DNA of 64,000 nucleotides from Alkalispirillum mobile (GCF_003664325.1 NZ_RCDA01000005.1:1-64000); one strand, 5' to 3'; positions 28,477-39,541 are shown, numbered from the stretch's first letter. Notes: generated by a model not told the origin, from the sequence alone. Translations and numbers: made by a program.

Positions 28477-29121
28477 GTGCACCGAACCGGACTCCTTATG
28501 CTCTTGCTGCTACCCGCAACGGCGCTGAGCCACCCCCACGCCTGGATCGATCTGCACGTGGACGTGGATATCGACGACAGCCAAAACGTGCACACCCTCA
28601 CCCAGACCTGGGTGTTCGATCCGGTCTACACCATGCTGCTGCTGGAGGAATATGAGCGCGCCCTGCCTGGCGCCGACCAGACCCGGCAGCTGGAGGCGCT
28701 GCGCGACCGCATGATGGAAAGCATGGCCGATTACGACCACATGACCGAGGTCCGGCTGGACCAACAACCACTGGAAATCGCCGGCGCGGAGGAGACCCGA
28801 ATCAAGATCAAGGATGACGAGGCCCTCAAGCTGCGCTTCACCCTCAAACTCGACGAGCCCGCCCCACTGACGGAAGGCTCCCTCAGCTACCGGATATTCG
28901 ACCCCACCTATTACATCGAGATGCTGCACCCCGGCGAAGAGGCGGTCCGCCTGAAGGGCACGGCCGAGGACTGCCGGGTGCAGATCATCGAGCCCCGACC
29001 CAACGCCGCTCATCTGGCCCAGGCCGCCGCGGTAGACCTGGGCGGCAGTGCCGATGGTCTGGGGCGGCATTTCGCCCAGTGGGTGGAGATCGACTGCTCA
29101 CGCTCCGGGGAGGACGACTGA
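28477..29121 (+). CDS. DUF1007-family periplasmic protein
   Basis: 214 residues from a GTG at 28477 behind ACAGGACGA; an ATG at 28498 is the alternative. It has a signal peptide (LLMLLLLPATALS) and then HPHAWIDLHVDVDIDDSQNV, the opening HxHAW motif typical of DUF1007 (COG3683). The remainder is beta-rich with FDPTYYIEM. Members are nearly always next to NicO-type permeases and are thought to bind or deliver a metal ion; the two His near the mature N-terminus could be ligands. It is four bases from the permease gene, so a single transcript is likely, under the Zur-like box. Confidence 0.85.
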   Translation: MHRTGLLMLLLLPATALSHPHAWIDLHVDVDIDDSQNVHTLTQTWVFDPVYTMLLLEEYERALPGADQTRQLEALRDRMMESMADYDHMTEVRLDQQPLEIAGAEETRIKIKDDEALKLRFTLKLDEPAPLTEGSLSYRIFDPTYYIEMLHPGEEAVRLKGTAEDCRVQIIEPRPNAAHLAQAAAVDLGGSADGLGRHFAQWVEIDCSRSGEDD

Positions 29122-29124
29122 CGC

Positions 29125-30141
29125 ATGTCCCACCACCGCCCGCTGATGCCGCTGGTCGCGGGGCTGCTGCTCGCCCTGCTCGTGCTTGCCACGCCCGCTG
29201 GCGCCTCCCCGCTGGGACCGGATGCACTCGGCGAGCCGGAGGGCCCGACGGAGCAGGAGCAGGAGAAGGAGGCAGCGGAGGAATCCATCGGCGCTGCAGG
29301 CACCGCGGTGGGCTGGCTGCTCAGTACCCAGCGAGACCTGCACCGGGCCTTGACCACCGGTGTCCGGGAGCTGCGAAACGACAACTCTCTGGCCAACGGG
29401 GCCTGGCTGGTCCTGATCAGTTTTGTCTACGGTGTCTTCCACGCAGCCGGGCCCGGTCACGGCAAGGCGGTGATCTCCACCTACCTGCTCACCCACCGCA
29501 CGGCGTTGCGGCGCGGCATCCTGCTCTCCTTTGCCTCCAGCCTGCTGCAGGCCATCACCGCCATCCTGCTGGTCTTCGGGTTGGTGGTGGTCGCCGGCCT
29601 GCTCAGCCGGGATGCCATGCAGCAGGTGGCCACCGTTGAGCTGGTGAGTTTCGGCCTGGTGGCCGCACTGGGCGCCCTGCTCTGCCTGCGCGCCGGACGC
29701 ACACTGCTGCGCCGGTGTTCACAGGGCCACGCCCACCACCACGGCTGCAGTTGCGGCCACAGCCACCACGTTGACCCCGAGGCCGTGCAGGGGCATGGCG
29801 GCCGCTGGCCGGTGGTCGCCACCATTCTGAGCGTGGGGGCCCGCCCCTGCACCGGTGCGGTGCTGATCCTGGTGGCCGCCAACCTAATGGGGCTGTGGAC
29901 CGCCGGCATCCTCGCCGTGCTGGCCATGGCGCTGGGCACCGCGCTCACGGTCTCGGCCCTGGCCGTGCTCGCCGTTCGCGCTCGCGGCTGGGCCTCGGCC
30001 CTGCTCAACCGGGGAGGCGGTGGACTGCTGGCCGGCGCCGGGGACTGGGTCGCGCTGGCCGGCGGCCTGATCATCCTGCTGCTGGGCACGGCCCTGTTCG
30101 TCGCTGCCCTGGGGACCACCCCGGCAATCTACCGGCTCTGA
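29125..30141 (+). CDS. NicO/RcnA-family metal transporter
   Basis: 338 residues with an N-terminal signal-like helix and about six membrane helices. The family motif FHAAGPGHGKAVISTYLLTH carries conserved His residues. A cytoplasmic or periplasmic loop is rich in His and Cys (GHAHHHGCSCGHSHHVD), and SVGARPCTGAVLIL is the second family motif. NicO proteins move Ni, Co or other divalent metals. The usual annotation is nickel/cobalt, but the Zur-like operator and DUF1007 partner argue for a role in zinc. Direction of transport is not evident. Confidence 0.85.
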   Translation: MSHHRPLMPLVAGLLLALLVLATPAGASPLGPDALGEPEGPTEQEQEKEAAEESIGAAGTAVGWLLSTQRDLHRALTTGVRELRNDNSLANGAWLVLISFVYGVFHAAGPGHGKAVISTYLLTHRTALRRGILLSFASSLLQAITAILLVFGLVVVAGLLSRDAMQQVATVELVSFGLVAALGALLCLRAGRTLLRRCSQGHAHHHGCSCGHSHHVDPEAVQGHGGRWPVVATILSVGARPCTGAVLILVAANLMGLWTAGILAVLAMALGTALTVSALAVLAVRARGWASALLNRGGGGLLAGAGDWVALAGGLIILLLGTALFVAALGTTPAIYRL

Positions 30142-30371
30142 GCCAATGGCCGGCAAGCCCGTCGCAACGCCCTTATGCGACACCCGCACCCGCGACAGGG
30201 CACATCGACACTGCTTTAACGGAAACACCGAAACGCGCTACAGTTCATGAAAGGTGCATCAAAAAGCACTGCAGGCGCCGCGTACAACCAAGAGCAGGCA
30301 TCCAGCCGGCCCAAATCATGACACCAAACAACCGGGGCCGGTAACAACCAGCAAGGGGGGGAGACACCGCC

Positions 30372-31691
30372 ATGTTCCAGCGTGTTACCAACGGTTCCGT
30401 GCGTCTAGTCGAGCGATACCTGCCCGATCCCTACATCTTCGTGCTGCTCCTGACCCTGGTGGTGTTCGCCGCCGGCGTCGGCTTCGAGCGGCAGACACCG
30501 GCCGACATGGTGCAGTACTGGGGGGACGGCTTCTGGAACCTGCTGGAATTCGGCATGCAGATGGTCCTGGTGCTGGTCACTGGCTTCGTACTGGCCAGTA
30601 CCCCGCTGTTCCGAACCATCCTGCAGGCACTGGCGCGCCTGGCGAGGAGCCCCGGGCAGGCGATCATCCTGGTGACCGTGGTGTCCATGGCCGCGGCCTG
30701 GATCAACTGGGGCTTCGGTCTGGTCATCGGCGCGCTGTTCGCCCGGCAACTGGCGCAGGTGGTGCCGCGGGTGGACTACCGGCTGCTAATCGCCAGCGCC
30801 TATACCGGGTTTCTGGTCTGGCACGGCGGGCTGGCCAGCTCCATCGGGCTGGTCATCGCCACGGAGGGCCACTTCGCCGAGGACCAGATCGGCGTCATCT
30901 CCACCGCCGAGACCATCTTTTCCAGCTTCAACCTGCTGCTGGTGCTGGCCATGTTCATCGTCATCCCGGTGGTCAACCGGCTGATGATGCCGCCGGAGGA
31001 CAAGACGGTCACCGTCGACCCGGACCGGCTGGCGCGGGAGGAGGCCCTGCCTCCGCTGAAGGATGAACGGCCGGCGGACAAGCTGGAGAACAGCGTCGTC
31101 CTGGCCCAGGCGGTGGGCATCATGGGGCTGGTCTTCCTGGCGTACTACTTCATCGTCAACAGCGGCACCCTGAACCTGAACATCGTCAACTTCCTGTTCC
31201 TGATGCTCGGGATCATGCTGCACGGCCGGCCGTCACGCTTTCTCGCCACCATGCAGGAGGCCATAAAAGGTGCCGGGGGCATCGTCATCCAGTTCCCCTT
31301 CTACGCCGGCATCATGGCGATGATGATCGATTCCGGCCTGGCGCAGAGCCTGTCGAACTTCTTCGTCTCCATCTCCAACCCGGTGACCTTCCCGCTGTTC
31401 ACCTTCCTGTCCGCGGGTATCGTGAACATCTTCGTGCCCTCCGGCGGCGGGCAGTGGGCGGTGCAGGCACCGATCATGCTGGAGGCCGGCGCCCAACTGG
31501 GGGTTGATCCGGCCCGCACCGCCATGGCGGTGGCCTGGGGGGATGCGTGGACCAACATGATCCAGCCCTTCTGGGCGCTGCCCGCCCTGGCTATCGCCGG
31601 GCTGAAGGCCAAGGACATCATGGGCTACTGCCTGATCGTGCTGGCCGTCTCCGGCGTGATCATGGGCCTGGGGTTGATGTTCTTCCCGTGA
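30372..31691 (+). CDS. atoE: AtoE-type short-chain fatty acid transporter
   Basis: 439 residues with about 10-12 membrane helices throughout. The start MFQRVTNGSVRLVERYLPDP, then AAWINWGFGLVIGALFARQL and IVNIFVPSGGGQWAVQAPIM, are hallmarks of the AtoE family. It brings acetoacetate, butyrate and similar acids across the inner membrane. A GGGGGGGAG ribosome site precedes the ATG. The gene faces the ketone-body operon on the other strand, which supplies the enzymes for the same substrates. No sigma-54 site was found in its 230-bp upstream gap. Confidence 0.93.
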   Translation: MFQRVTNGSVRLVERYLPDPYIFVLLLTLVVFAAGVGFERQTPADMVQYWGDGFWNLLEFGMQMVLVLVTGFVLASTPLFRTILQALARLARSPGQAIILVTVVSMAAAWINWGFGLVIGALFARQLAQVVPRVDYRLLIASAYTGFLVWHGGLASSIGLVIATEGHFAEDQIGVISTAETIFSSFNLLLVLAMFIVIPVVNRLMMPPEDKTVTVDPDRLAREEALPPLKDERPADKLENSVVLAQAVGIMGLVFLAYYFIVNSGTLNLNIVNFLFLMLGIMLHGRPSRFLATMQEAIKGAGGIVIQFPFYAGIMAMMIDSGLAQSLSNFFVSISNPVTFPLFTFLSAGIVNIFVPSGGGQWAVQAPIMLEAGAQLGVDPARTAMAVAWGDAWTNMIQPFWALPALAIAGLKAKDIMGYCLIVLAVSGVIMGLGLMFFP

Positions 31692-31735
31692 CCCACAGCA
31701 CCCGCTGAGACACGCACCCGCGCCCGGCCCCTGGC

Positions 31736-32209
31736 TCAGTTCACCAGGGTGACCGGGCAGGGCGCCTGGTGCACCACCCGGTGGGAAACGCTGCCCAGCA
31801 GCAGTTCCTGGGCCCGGTTACGACCGCTCCGACCAATAACCAGCATGCAGCCTTCGGTCTCCCGGGCGTGCCGCACGATAGCGGTGGCCGGGTCGCCCTC
31901 CAGCATCATCTCCTCCACCTCGACCTTGCCCTCATCCACTTGCTCACGGGCGGCGGCGAACACCTCCCGGGCCTTCTCCTCCGCCACCTTGGCGAAGGCC
32001 TGTTCGTTGTAGTGGCTGTGGCTCCCGGCCAGCATTTCCGAGATGAGCGAAGGACTCTCCGGCAAGTCTGACGGCCGCCGGTAGGTGGCGTGCAGCAGAC
32101 GCAGGGTAGCGCCGAGGGCGGCCGCCACCTCGGCGGCGTGGTCGAGCGCCCGGAGCGAACAGGCGGAGCCGTCTACGGGTACCAGAATGGTCTTGATGGA
32201 TTGCGACAT
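31736..32209 (-). CDS. Universal stress protein, UspA family (ATP-binding type)
   Basis: 157 residues. Single Usp domain: KTILVPVDGSACSLRALDHA and a C-terminal nucleotide loop GRSGRNRAQELLLGSVSHRV, which fits the G-x2-G-x9-G-S/T pattern of ATP-binding members. It is 132 bp downstream of the acetoacetyl-CoA synthetase gene on the same strand, so it may be the last gene of that operon or have its own promoter. It is one of two Usp genes in this locus. Confidence 0.88.
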   Translation of the reverse strand: MSQSIKTILVPVDGSACSLRALDHAAEVAAALGATLRLLHATYRRPSDLPESPSLISEMLAGSHSHYNEQAFAKVAEEKAREVFAAAREQVDEGKVEVEEMMLEGDPATAIVRHARETEGCMLVIGRSGRNRAQELLLGSVSHRVVHQAPCPVTLVN

Positions 32210-32341
32210 GGACAGCGCCCCTCCTGGCGTGGATAAAAACCAACCCCGTCACTCGTAATGACAACGGTGACACGGGGGTAAGCATAGCCGAAGAGGCGGG
32301 GCGCAGTCCGGCCGGACTGCGCCCAAGAGCAGAGAGGGAGG

Positions 32342-34297
<1,956 letters not shown>

Positions 34298-34319
34298 TCG
34301 CTCCTCCAATCCGTGGTGT

Positions 34320-35108
34320 TCAGTGCATGTGCCAGCCATGGCTGACCACGAAGGCCTGCCCGGTCAACCCGTTGCCGGGGAAGGCCGCCAGGTGGGTGGC
34401 CAGCTCGGAGACCTCTTCCAGGCTGGTGAATTCACCATCCACGGTATTCTTAAGCATAACCTTGCTGATGACTTCTTCTTCGCTGATCCCCAGCTCCCGC
34501 GCCTGCTGCGGGATCTGGCGGTCGACGAGCGGGGTGCGGACGAATCCGGGGCAGATGATGTTGGCACTCACGCCATGCTCCGCTCCCTCCTTGGCCACCG
34601 CCCGGCACAGGCCCAGCAGCCCGTGCTTGGCCGCCACGTAGGGCGCCTTCAGCGGCGAGGCCTCCATGGAGTGCACCGACCCCATGTAGATGATGCGCCC
34701 GCCTTCCGGCTGGCGGTACATCTGGCGCAGCGCCGCCCGCGTCAGCAGGAAGCCCCCGTCCAGGTGTACCGCCATCACCTTGCGCCAGTCCGCCAGTGCC
34801 AGTTCGTCCAGCGGGTCGATATGCTGAATGCCTGCGTTGGACAGGACCACGTCCAGCCGGCCGTGCCGGCGGGCGATCTCCGCCACCCCGGCGTCCACCG
34901 CCTGCTCATCGGTCACATCCATGGCCAGGCCGGTGGCGTGCCCGCCCTCGGCGCGGATCTCTTCCGCGGACGCCTCGCACGCCTCGGCATTCAGGTCGGC
35001 CACCACCACGGTGGCGCCCTCCTGTGCGTACTGCCGGGCAATGGCCAGGCCAATACCCCCTGCAGCCCCGGTCACCAGGGCCACCTTGTCTTGCATGCGC
35101 ATGTCCAT
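34320..35108 (-). CDS. bdhA: D-3-hydroxybutyrate dehydrogenase (SDR)
   Basis: 262 residues from the ATG at 35108 behind GAGGGAGGAAT. It oxidises D-3-hydroxybutyrate to acetoacetate with NAD. Rossmann motif TGAAGGIG; VLSNAGIQHIDPLDEL; catalytic Ser in YMGSVHSMEASPLKAPYVAAKH with Tyr-x3-Lys; and NIICPGFVRTPLVDRQIP, typical of BDH. The tail GLTGQAFVVSHGWHMH is close to the family end. Its neighbours (permease, acetoacetyl-CoA synthetase) agree with the role. Confidence 0.93.
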   Translation of the reverse strand: MDMRMQDKVALVTGAAGGIGLAIARQYAQEGATVVVADLNAEACEASAEEIRAEGGHATGLAMDVTDEQAVDAGVAEIARRHGRLDVVLSNAGIQHIDPLDELALADWRKVMAVHLDGGFLLTRAALRQMYRQPEGGRIIYMGSVHSMEASPLKAPYVAAKHGLLGLCRAVAKEGAEHGVSANIICPGFVRTPLVDRQIPQQARELGISEEEVISKVMLKNTVDGEFTSLEEVSELATHLAAFPGNGLTGQAFVVSHGWHMH

Positions 35109-35115
35109 TCCTCCC

Positions 35116-35556
35116 TCAGCCCTGCTCTTCGGGAACCCGCACGGCGAGCATGTCGCAGCGGGTGTAATGCAGCAGATCATCGGTGGTGGTGTTCAGGAAC
35201 CGCCCCAGACCGCCCCGGGCGTGGTTCCCCATCACGATCAGATCCACGCCGTGCTCGACGGCGGCATGGTCGATGGCACGGGGCACGGCCTGGGCCACCT
35301 CCACCCAGTGTTCGTGCTGCTCCACGCCGAGTTGCCGGGCCAGGCTTTGCAGCGCCTGCTGCTGGCGTTCCACCCACTGGCGGCTGTCGGCGCTCATGCT
35401 CCCCGCCTCACCGCCGCTGCCGAGGTCGCGGTTGCGCAGGACGTGCAGCAGGCTGAAGCGGGCGCCCAGCGCCTTGGCCAGGTCCACGGCCTTGCGGCCC
35501 GCCGGCAGCGCCTCGTCGGTCAGGTCGGTGGCGAACAGTACGTGCTTGTAGCTCAT
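35116..35556 (-). CDS. Universal stress protein, UspA family
   Basis: 146 residues. The Usp domain starts KHVLFATDLTDEALPAGRKA. The C-terminal loop is MGNHARGGLGRFLNTTTDDL, close to the nucleotide-binding pattern but with Thr residues after the glycines. It sits between the permease (31 bp) and the dehydrogenase (7 bp), so it is certainly in their operon. Why a Usp is tied to ketone-body use is not known; it may link energy state to transport. Confidence 0.9.
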   Translation of the reverse strand: MSYKHVLFATDLTDEALPAGRKAVDLAKALGARFSLLHVLRNRDLGSGGEAGSMSADSRQWVERQQQALQSLARQLGVEQHEHWVEVAQAVPRAIDHAAVEHGVDLIVMGNHARGGLGRFLNTTTDDLLHYTRCDMLAVRVPEEQG

Positions 35557-35587
35557 GACATTTCTCCAGATTGTTCCGCAGGGGCGC

Positions 35588-36976
35588 TCAGAAGGAGCCG
35601 AAGACCGTGCCCAGGGTGATGACAGTCACCAGGGCGGCCACCGGGATGACCAGCGCCACCATGAAGATGTCGGGGTAGGACTGTTTGTGGGTCAGGCGAC
35701 AGATGCTCAACAGGGTGATGATCGCGCCGCAGTGGGGCAGTGTGTCCAGCGAGCCCGCCGCCAGGGTGGTGACCCGGTGCAGCAGCTCGGGGTCGATCCC
35801 CATGTCGGTGGCCATCTCCAGGTATTTGTCACCCATGGTGGAGAGGGCGATGCTCATGCCCCCGGACGACGAACCGGTGATGCCGGCCAGCACATTCACG
35901 ACCAATGCCTGAGATATCAGCGGGTTGTCCGGCGAAACGCCCATCATGAAGTCGCGAATCACGACGAAGGCGGTCAGCGAGGCGATCACCGCCCCGTAAC
36001 CCACCTCGGAGGCGGTATTGAAGATGGGCAGCAAGGAGTTCATGCACCCTCGGTTGATGGCCTCGCGGGTGTCCTGCAACCGCTGCCAGTTCAATCCGAT
36101 GGTGGCCCCGATGGCGATGGCCAGGGAGATGATAATGGCCCAGATACCGCGCACGTCGTCGATACTGACGCCACCGAACTGGTCATCGGACAGGTACCCG
36201 GTATCCCACATGGGGATGAACACGCGGGCAAAGAGCAGGTTGAACACCACCACCAGAACGATGGGAATCAGCGCCACGATGATCGGCGGCAGGCTTCGGT
36301 TGTCTTCCTCCACCGGATCTTCGTCAGGATGGTGCCCGTATCCCTCACCGCGGCCCTTGGCCGCGCTGGCGCGCCGGGTGAGCCACAGGGTCCCGCCCGC
36401 CATCATGATCAGGCCGGCGATGATGCCCAGCCCGGGCGCGGCGAAAACGTCGGTGCCGAAGTAGCCGGTGGGGATGGCGTTCTGGATGGCGGGCGTGCCC
36501 GGCAGTGCGGTCATGGTGAAGGTGAAGGCACCCAGCGCGATCGCCCCGGGGATGAGCCGCTTGGGAATGTCCGCCTCCTTGAACAGGGCAGCGGCGATCG
36601 GGTAGACCGCAAAGGCCACCACGAACAGCGAGACGCCGCCGTAGGTCAGCACCCCGCAGGCCAGCACGATGGCCAGCACGGCACGCTGGGCGCCCAGGTA
36701 CCCGGTGATGGTCCGGGCGATGGACTGGGCCGCACCCGATGCGTCCATCAGCTTGCCGAAGATGGCCCCCAGCAGAAATATGGGGAAGAACTGGATGACA
36801 AAATCACCCAGCGCCTGCATGAAGACCTGGGTGTAGCTCGCCAGCAACGGCGCCTCGCCGCTGATGATCACCGCCAACGAGGCCATGATCGGCGCCAGGA
36901 ACAGCACCGAGTAGCCGCGGTAGGCGAAGAACATCAGCAAGGCGAGGGACAATACGATCCCGATAATGCCCTGCAT
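35588..36976 (-). CDS. GntP-family permease, likely for 3-hydroxybutyrate
   Basis: 462 residues with about 12 membrane helices. It starts MQGIIGIVLSLALLMFFAYR and has LGAIFGKLMDASGAAQSIAR, the GntP-family signature, and ALPGTPAIQNAIPTGYFGTD. A charged central loop (GEGYGHHPDEDPVEEDNRS) separates two halves. GntP-family members carry gluconate and other organic acids. The operon context points to 3-hydroxybutyrate as substrate; this is inference. It is the first gene after the sigma-54 promoter. Confidence 0.88.
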   Translation of the reverse strand: MQGIIGIVLSLALLMFFAYRGYSVLFLAPIMASLAVIISGEAPLLASYTQVFMQALGDFVIQFFPIFLLGAIFGKLMDASGAAQSIARTITGYLGAQRAVLAIVLACGVLTYGGVSLFVVAFAVYPIAAALFKEADIPKRLIPGAIALGAFTFTMTALPGTPAIQNAIPTGYFGTDVFAAPGLGIIAGLIMMAGGTLWLTRRASAAKGRGEGYGHHPDEDPVEEDNRSLPPIIVALIPIVLVVVFNLLFARVFIPMWDTGYLSDDQFGGVSIDDVRGIWAIIISLAIAIGATIGLNWQRLQDTREAINRGCMNSLLPIFNTASEVGYGAVIASLTAFVVIRDFMMGVSPDNPLISQALVVNVLAGITGSSSGGMSIALSTMGDKYLEMATDMGIDPELLHRVTTLAAGSLDTLPHCGAIITLLSICRLTHKQSYPDIFMVALVIPVAALVTVITLGTVFGSF

Positions 36977-37082
36977 GGGACTCCTCCTGCATGTCGTTTT
37001 GGTTTAATCCATCCCGCCGCCGGCTTTGCGCTCTTGTGTGGCGACGGTGGCCGGGTCTGTGCCCGGCTGGGGAGGGCCAGGA

Positions 37083-37097
37083 GCAAAGGGAGTGCCA
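37083..37097 (-). promoter_or_regulatory. Sigma-54 (-24/-12) promoter of the ketone-body operon
   Basis: Read on the minus strand the site is TGGCACTCCCTTTGC, a perfect match to the TGGCAC-N5-TTGC consensus. It lies about 107 bp before the permease start and faces the correct way. Confidence 0.92.
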
Positions 37098-37196
37098 GCT
37101 CATTCTCCGGGCAGAAAATTAACCCGTTAAACAGGCAGTTGCGAGGCATACCCGGGAGCGGGTGGGGCCTCGCGGCAGGCTGAGCCCGCGGCCAGG

Positions 37197-37214
37197 TGTC
37201 CGGTTTTACGGACA
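37197..37214. promoter_or_regulatory. Upstream activator site 1 for the sigma-54 regulator
   Basis: TGTCCG-GTTTTA-CGGACA is a perfect 6-bp-arm palindrome about 100 bp upstream of the -24 element. It is a likely enhancer for the adjacent activator. Confidence 0.7.
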
Positions 37215-37238
37215 TATTGCGCAGAACAGCCAGATAAG

Positions 37239-37256
37239 TGTCCGTAAATCAGGACA
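37239..37256. promoter_or_regulatory. Upstream activator site 2 for the sigma-54 regulator
   Basis: TGTCCG-TAAATC-AGGACA matches site 1 in spacing and in eleven of twelve arm bases. Its centre is 42 bp from that of site 1, close to four helical turns, so both lie on the same DNA face. It overlaps the stop codon of the activator gene. Confidence 0.65.
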
Positions 37257-38709
37257 GCATGTCCTGTCCGCCGGACAACTGCCGGAACTTTTCGTAGAAC
37301 ACCGACCGGGAGATCCCCAGCAGCCGGGCGGCCGCCGAGCGATTGCCCCCGGTGGCCTCCAGCGCCTGTGCCAGGGCCTTCGCCTCCGCCTCGCGCAGGG
37401 TCTCGGCCAGGGGGCGCACCGCGGGCCGGGCGCCCGCCGGCCGTTGCGCGTTGCGTATCGCGGCCGGTAGCAGATCTGCCAGGTCGGTGGCCTCCAGGCG
37501 CGGCTTGGGCACCAGGGTCACTGCCCGCTCGAGGATATTGCGCAATTCACGGATATTGCCCGGCCAGTGGTAACCGTTGAGCAGCGCCAGGGCGTCTTCG
37601 CTCAGCGACCGACGCGCCCCGTCTTCGGCGAGTTCGGTGAGGATCGACTCGCACAACGGCGCCACGTCCTCCAGCCGCTCCGAGAGCGGCGGCACCCGGA
37701 TCTCCACCACGTTAAGGCGGTAGTAGAGGTCGGGACGGAAGTCGCCGGCCTCGACCATGGCCCGCAGGTCCCGCGAGGTGGCGGCGATCACCCGCACGTC
37801 CACCCGATGGATGTTGTCGGAGCCGACCGACTCCACCTCCCGCTCCTGCAGCGCCCGCAACAGTTTGGCCTGCAGGTGCAGCGGCATATCCCCCACTTCG
37901 TCCAGGAACAGGGTCCCGCCGTTGGCCAGCTGGAACTTACCCGGCCGGTGCTCACGCGAGGCCCCGGTGTAGGCCCCGGGTGCCACGCCGAAAAACTCCG
38001 CCTCCAGCAAGTTCTCTGGAATGGCCGCAACGCTTACGCCGACGAAGGGCTGGTCGGCGCGGTTGGACATGCCGTGGATGGCCTGGGCCAGGATCTCCTT
38101 GCCGGTGCCCGTCTCGCCCAGCAGCAGCACCGGGGTATTGCGCTCCGCCGCCAGCCGGGCCTTGCGCTTGATCTCCAGCACCGGGGGGCTGATGCCGACG
38201 AAATGGGACAGATCGTAGCGTACCCGCCGCTTGGCCAGCGCCCGCTGGGCCCGGGCCAGGTCCTGCTGCAGGCGCCTAAACTTCGCCACCAGGGGGGTCA
38301 GTGGCTGCAGGTGGTCGTAGAGCACGAAGCCGACCGCCCCCTGCACCTGGTCCCCCTCGCCCAGCACGGGCAGGCGGGTGACCACCAGCGACTGGTCCCG
38401 CAACTGCATGATGTCCAGGAGGATAGGCCGGCCACTGCGCACCACTTCGCGCAACTGGCTCTGCGGGATGACCGACTCCACCGGCTGCCCCACGGCGGCC
38501 TCCGGGTCCGTCAGCCCCAGGAGTTCGGCGTAGCGGTCGTTGATCCACAGCACCCGCGCGTCGCGATCCACCACGATGGCGCCGGCACTGGCCTCTTCGA
38601 AAAAACGGAACAGCGAGCGGGTGGCCTGGCGGACGATGCGCTCGATCTCCGCCTGACCGGCAGCGGGCCCCGTCGAGGGCCGTTCAGAGGACGTCTCCGG
38701 TGTCGTCAT
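37249..38709 (-). CDS. PAS-domain sigma-54-dependent transcriptional activator
   Basis: 486 residues in three parts. An N-terminal PAS sensor (about 30-150; AGAIVVDRDARVLWINDRYA) is followed by an AAA+ domain with Walker A GETGTGKE, the sigma-54 contact loop GAYTGAS (variant of GAFTGA) and Walker B GTLFLDEVGD. A Fis-type helix-turn-helix lies at the C-terminus (GGNRSAAARLLGISRSVFYE). It is upstream of and in the same direction as the permease operon, separated by 272 bp that hold the -24/-12 promoter and two palindromes. It is therefore the obvious activator of that operon. The ligand could be 3-hydroxybutyrate or acetoacetate, by inference. Confidence 0.93.
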   Translation of the reverse strand: MTTPETSSERPSTGPAAGQAEIERIVRQATRSLFRFFEEASAGAIVVDRDARVLWINDRYAELLGLTDPEAAVGQPVESVIPQSQLREVVRSGRPILLDIMQLRDQSLVVTRLPVLGEGDQVQGAVGFVLYDHLQPLTPLVAKFRRLQQDLARAQRALAKRRVRYDLSHFVGISPPVLEIKRKARLAAERNTPVLLLGETGTGKEILAQAIHGMSNRADQPFVGVSVAAIPENLLEAEFFGVAPGAYTGASREHRPGKFQLANGGTLFLDEVGDMPLHLQAKLLRALQEREVESVGSDNIHRVDVRVIAATSRDLRAMVEAGDFRPDLYYRLNVVEIRVPPLSERLEDVAPLCESILTELAEDGARRSLSEDALALLNGYHWPGNIRELRNILERAVTLVPKPRLEATDLADLLPAAIRNAQRPAGARPAVRPLAETLREAEAKALAQALEATGGNRSAAARLLGISRSVFYEKFRQLSGGQDMLS

Positions 38710-38748
38710 GGCCCCACTTTAGCCAAGCGAAGGGGCAGACACCAGTTC

Positions 38749-38779
38749 GCCCCGACAGACCGAACCGGCCTGTCGGGGC
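38749..38779 (-). terminator. Terminator hairpin after sodC
   Basis: GCCCCGACAG (38749-38758) pairs perfectly with CTGTCGGGGC (38770-38779), 17 bp beyond the sodC stop on the minus strand. Confidence 0.65.
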
Positions 38780-38795
38780 CATTCACCGCATGGGC

Positions 38796-39365
38796 TCAAT
38801 CGCCCTTGATCACCCCGCAGGCAATGCGCGCCCCGGCCCCGCCGATGGGCTGGGTCATGTGGTCGTCCGGGTTCTCGTGGATAACCAGCGCGGCGCCGTC
38901 ATCGTCGAGCATCTGCCCACCCACCGCGCCGTCCAGCGAGGCCAGCATGGTGAACAGTTCCGCGTTGACGGTGCCGTCCTCCTGCACGTAGATGTTGGTC
39001 AGATCACCCGCGTCCGGTCCCTCCGGGTTCATGAGCCCGTGCTTCTTGTCGTCCGGGTTCAGGTGCCCGCCGGAATCCATGAAGCCGTGATCGTGGTCGT
39101 CGCAATCACCGGTCTCGTGGATATGGATGGCACGGAAACCGGGCCCCTCCATCCCCGATAACTCCAACCGGATCAGCGTACCGTGCGGCCCCTGGGTGAA
39201 TTCCGCAGTGCCGATGGATTCGCCATCATTGTCGAACATTTCCGCGGTGGCGGTGGGCAGCTCCTCGTCGTGGCCCCCGGCCTGGGCCATACCCAGCGTC
39301 AGCAGGCCGCAGGCCGCCACCGCCGCACCGGCTACCCAGCAGTTGTTTTTCGTTTTAGGAATCAT
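38796..39365 (-). CDS. sodC: Periplasmic Cu/Zn superoxide dismutase
   Basis: 189 residues from the ATG at 39365 behind GAGGAGAGCG. It has a signal peptide (CWVAGAAVAACGLLTLGMAQ, cleavage after AQA). Copper and zinc ligands: AIHIHETGDCDDHDHG, GGHLNPDDKKHG, HENPDDHMTQP. The disulfide Cys pair is in GDC and ACGV. GGAGARIACGVI is the family end motif. It converts superoxide to peroxide and oxygen in the periplasm. It is a single gene with its own terminator. Confidence 0.95.
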   Translation of the reverse strand: MIPKTKNNCWVAGAAVAACGLLTLGMAQAGGHDEELPTATAEMFDNDGESIGTAEFTQGPHGTLIRLELSGMEGPGFRAIHIHETGDCDDHDHGFMDSGGHLNPDDKKHGLMNPEGPDAGDLTNIYVQEDGTVNAELFTMLASLDGAVGGQMLDDDGAALVIHENPDDHMTQPIGGAGARIACGVIKGD

Positions 39366-39480
39366 GGTGTCGCTCTCCTCCCGTGGTGTTATCGCAATCC
39401 GTTTTCTCGCATTGCTACAGAAGGCATAGGCAAGAACCACCGCTCCCGCAAGGCGTTGCAGCGCCGCTTGCCCAGTCAAT

Positions 39481-39494
39481 CAAACGACTGTTAG
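39481..39494. promoter_or_regulatory. Weak PsrA-like operator upstream of the SDR-fadI-fadJ run
   Basis: CAAAC-GACT-GTTAG matches the CAAAC-N4-GTTTG pattern with one mismatch. It lies 48 bp before the SDR start. Confidence 0.35.
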
Positions 39495-39541
39495 AGTCCA
39501 GGCAGAACAATCAGAACCCTCGGAACGGATGGAGACACACC

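Noticed and set aside
30142-30371. Sigma-54 promoter before atoE
   Set aside because: GGGCAC and CTGC occur, but the GG to GC spacing is wrong (12 instead of 10). No consensus site fits.
37264-37276. Third TGTCCG-type palindrome (TGTCCGCCGGACA)
   Set aside because: It lies inside the activator coding sequence with a one-base centre instead of six. It is probably a coding coincidence.
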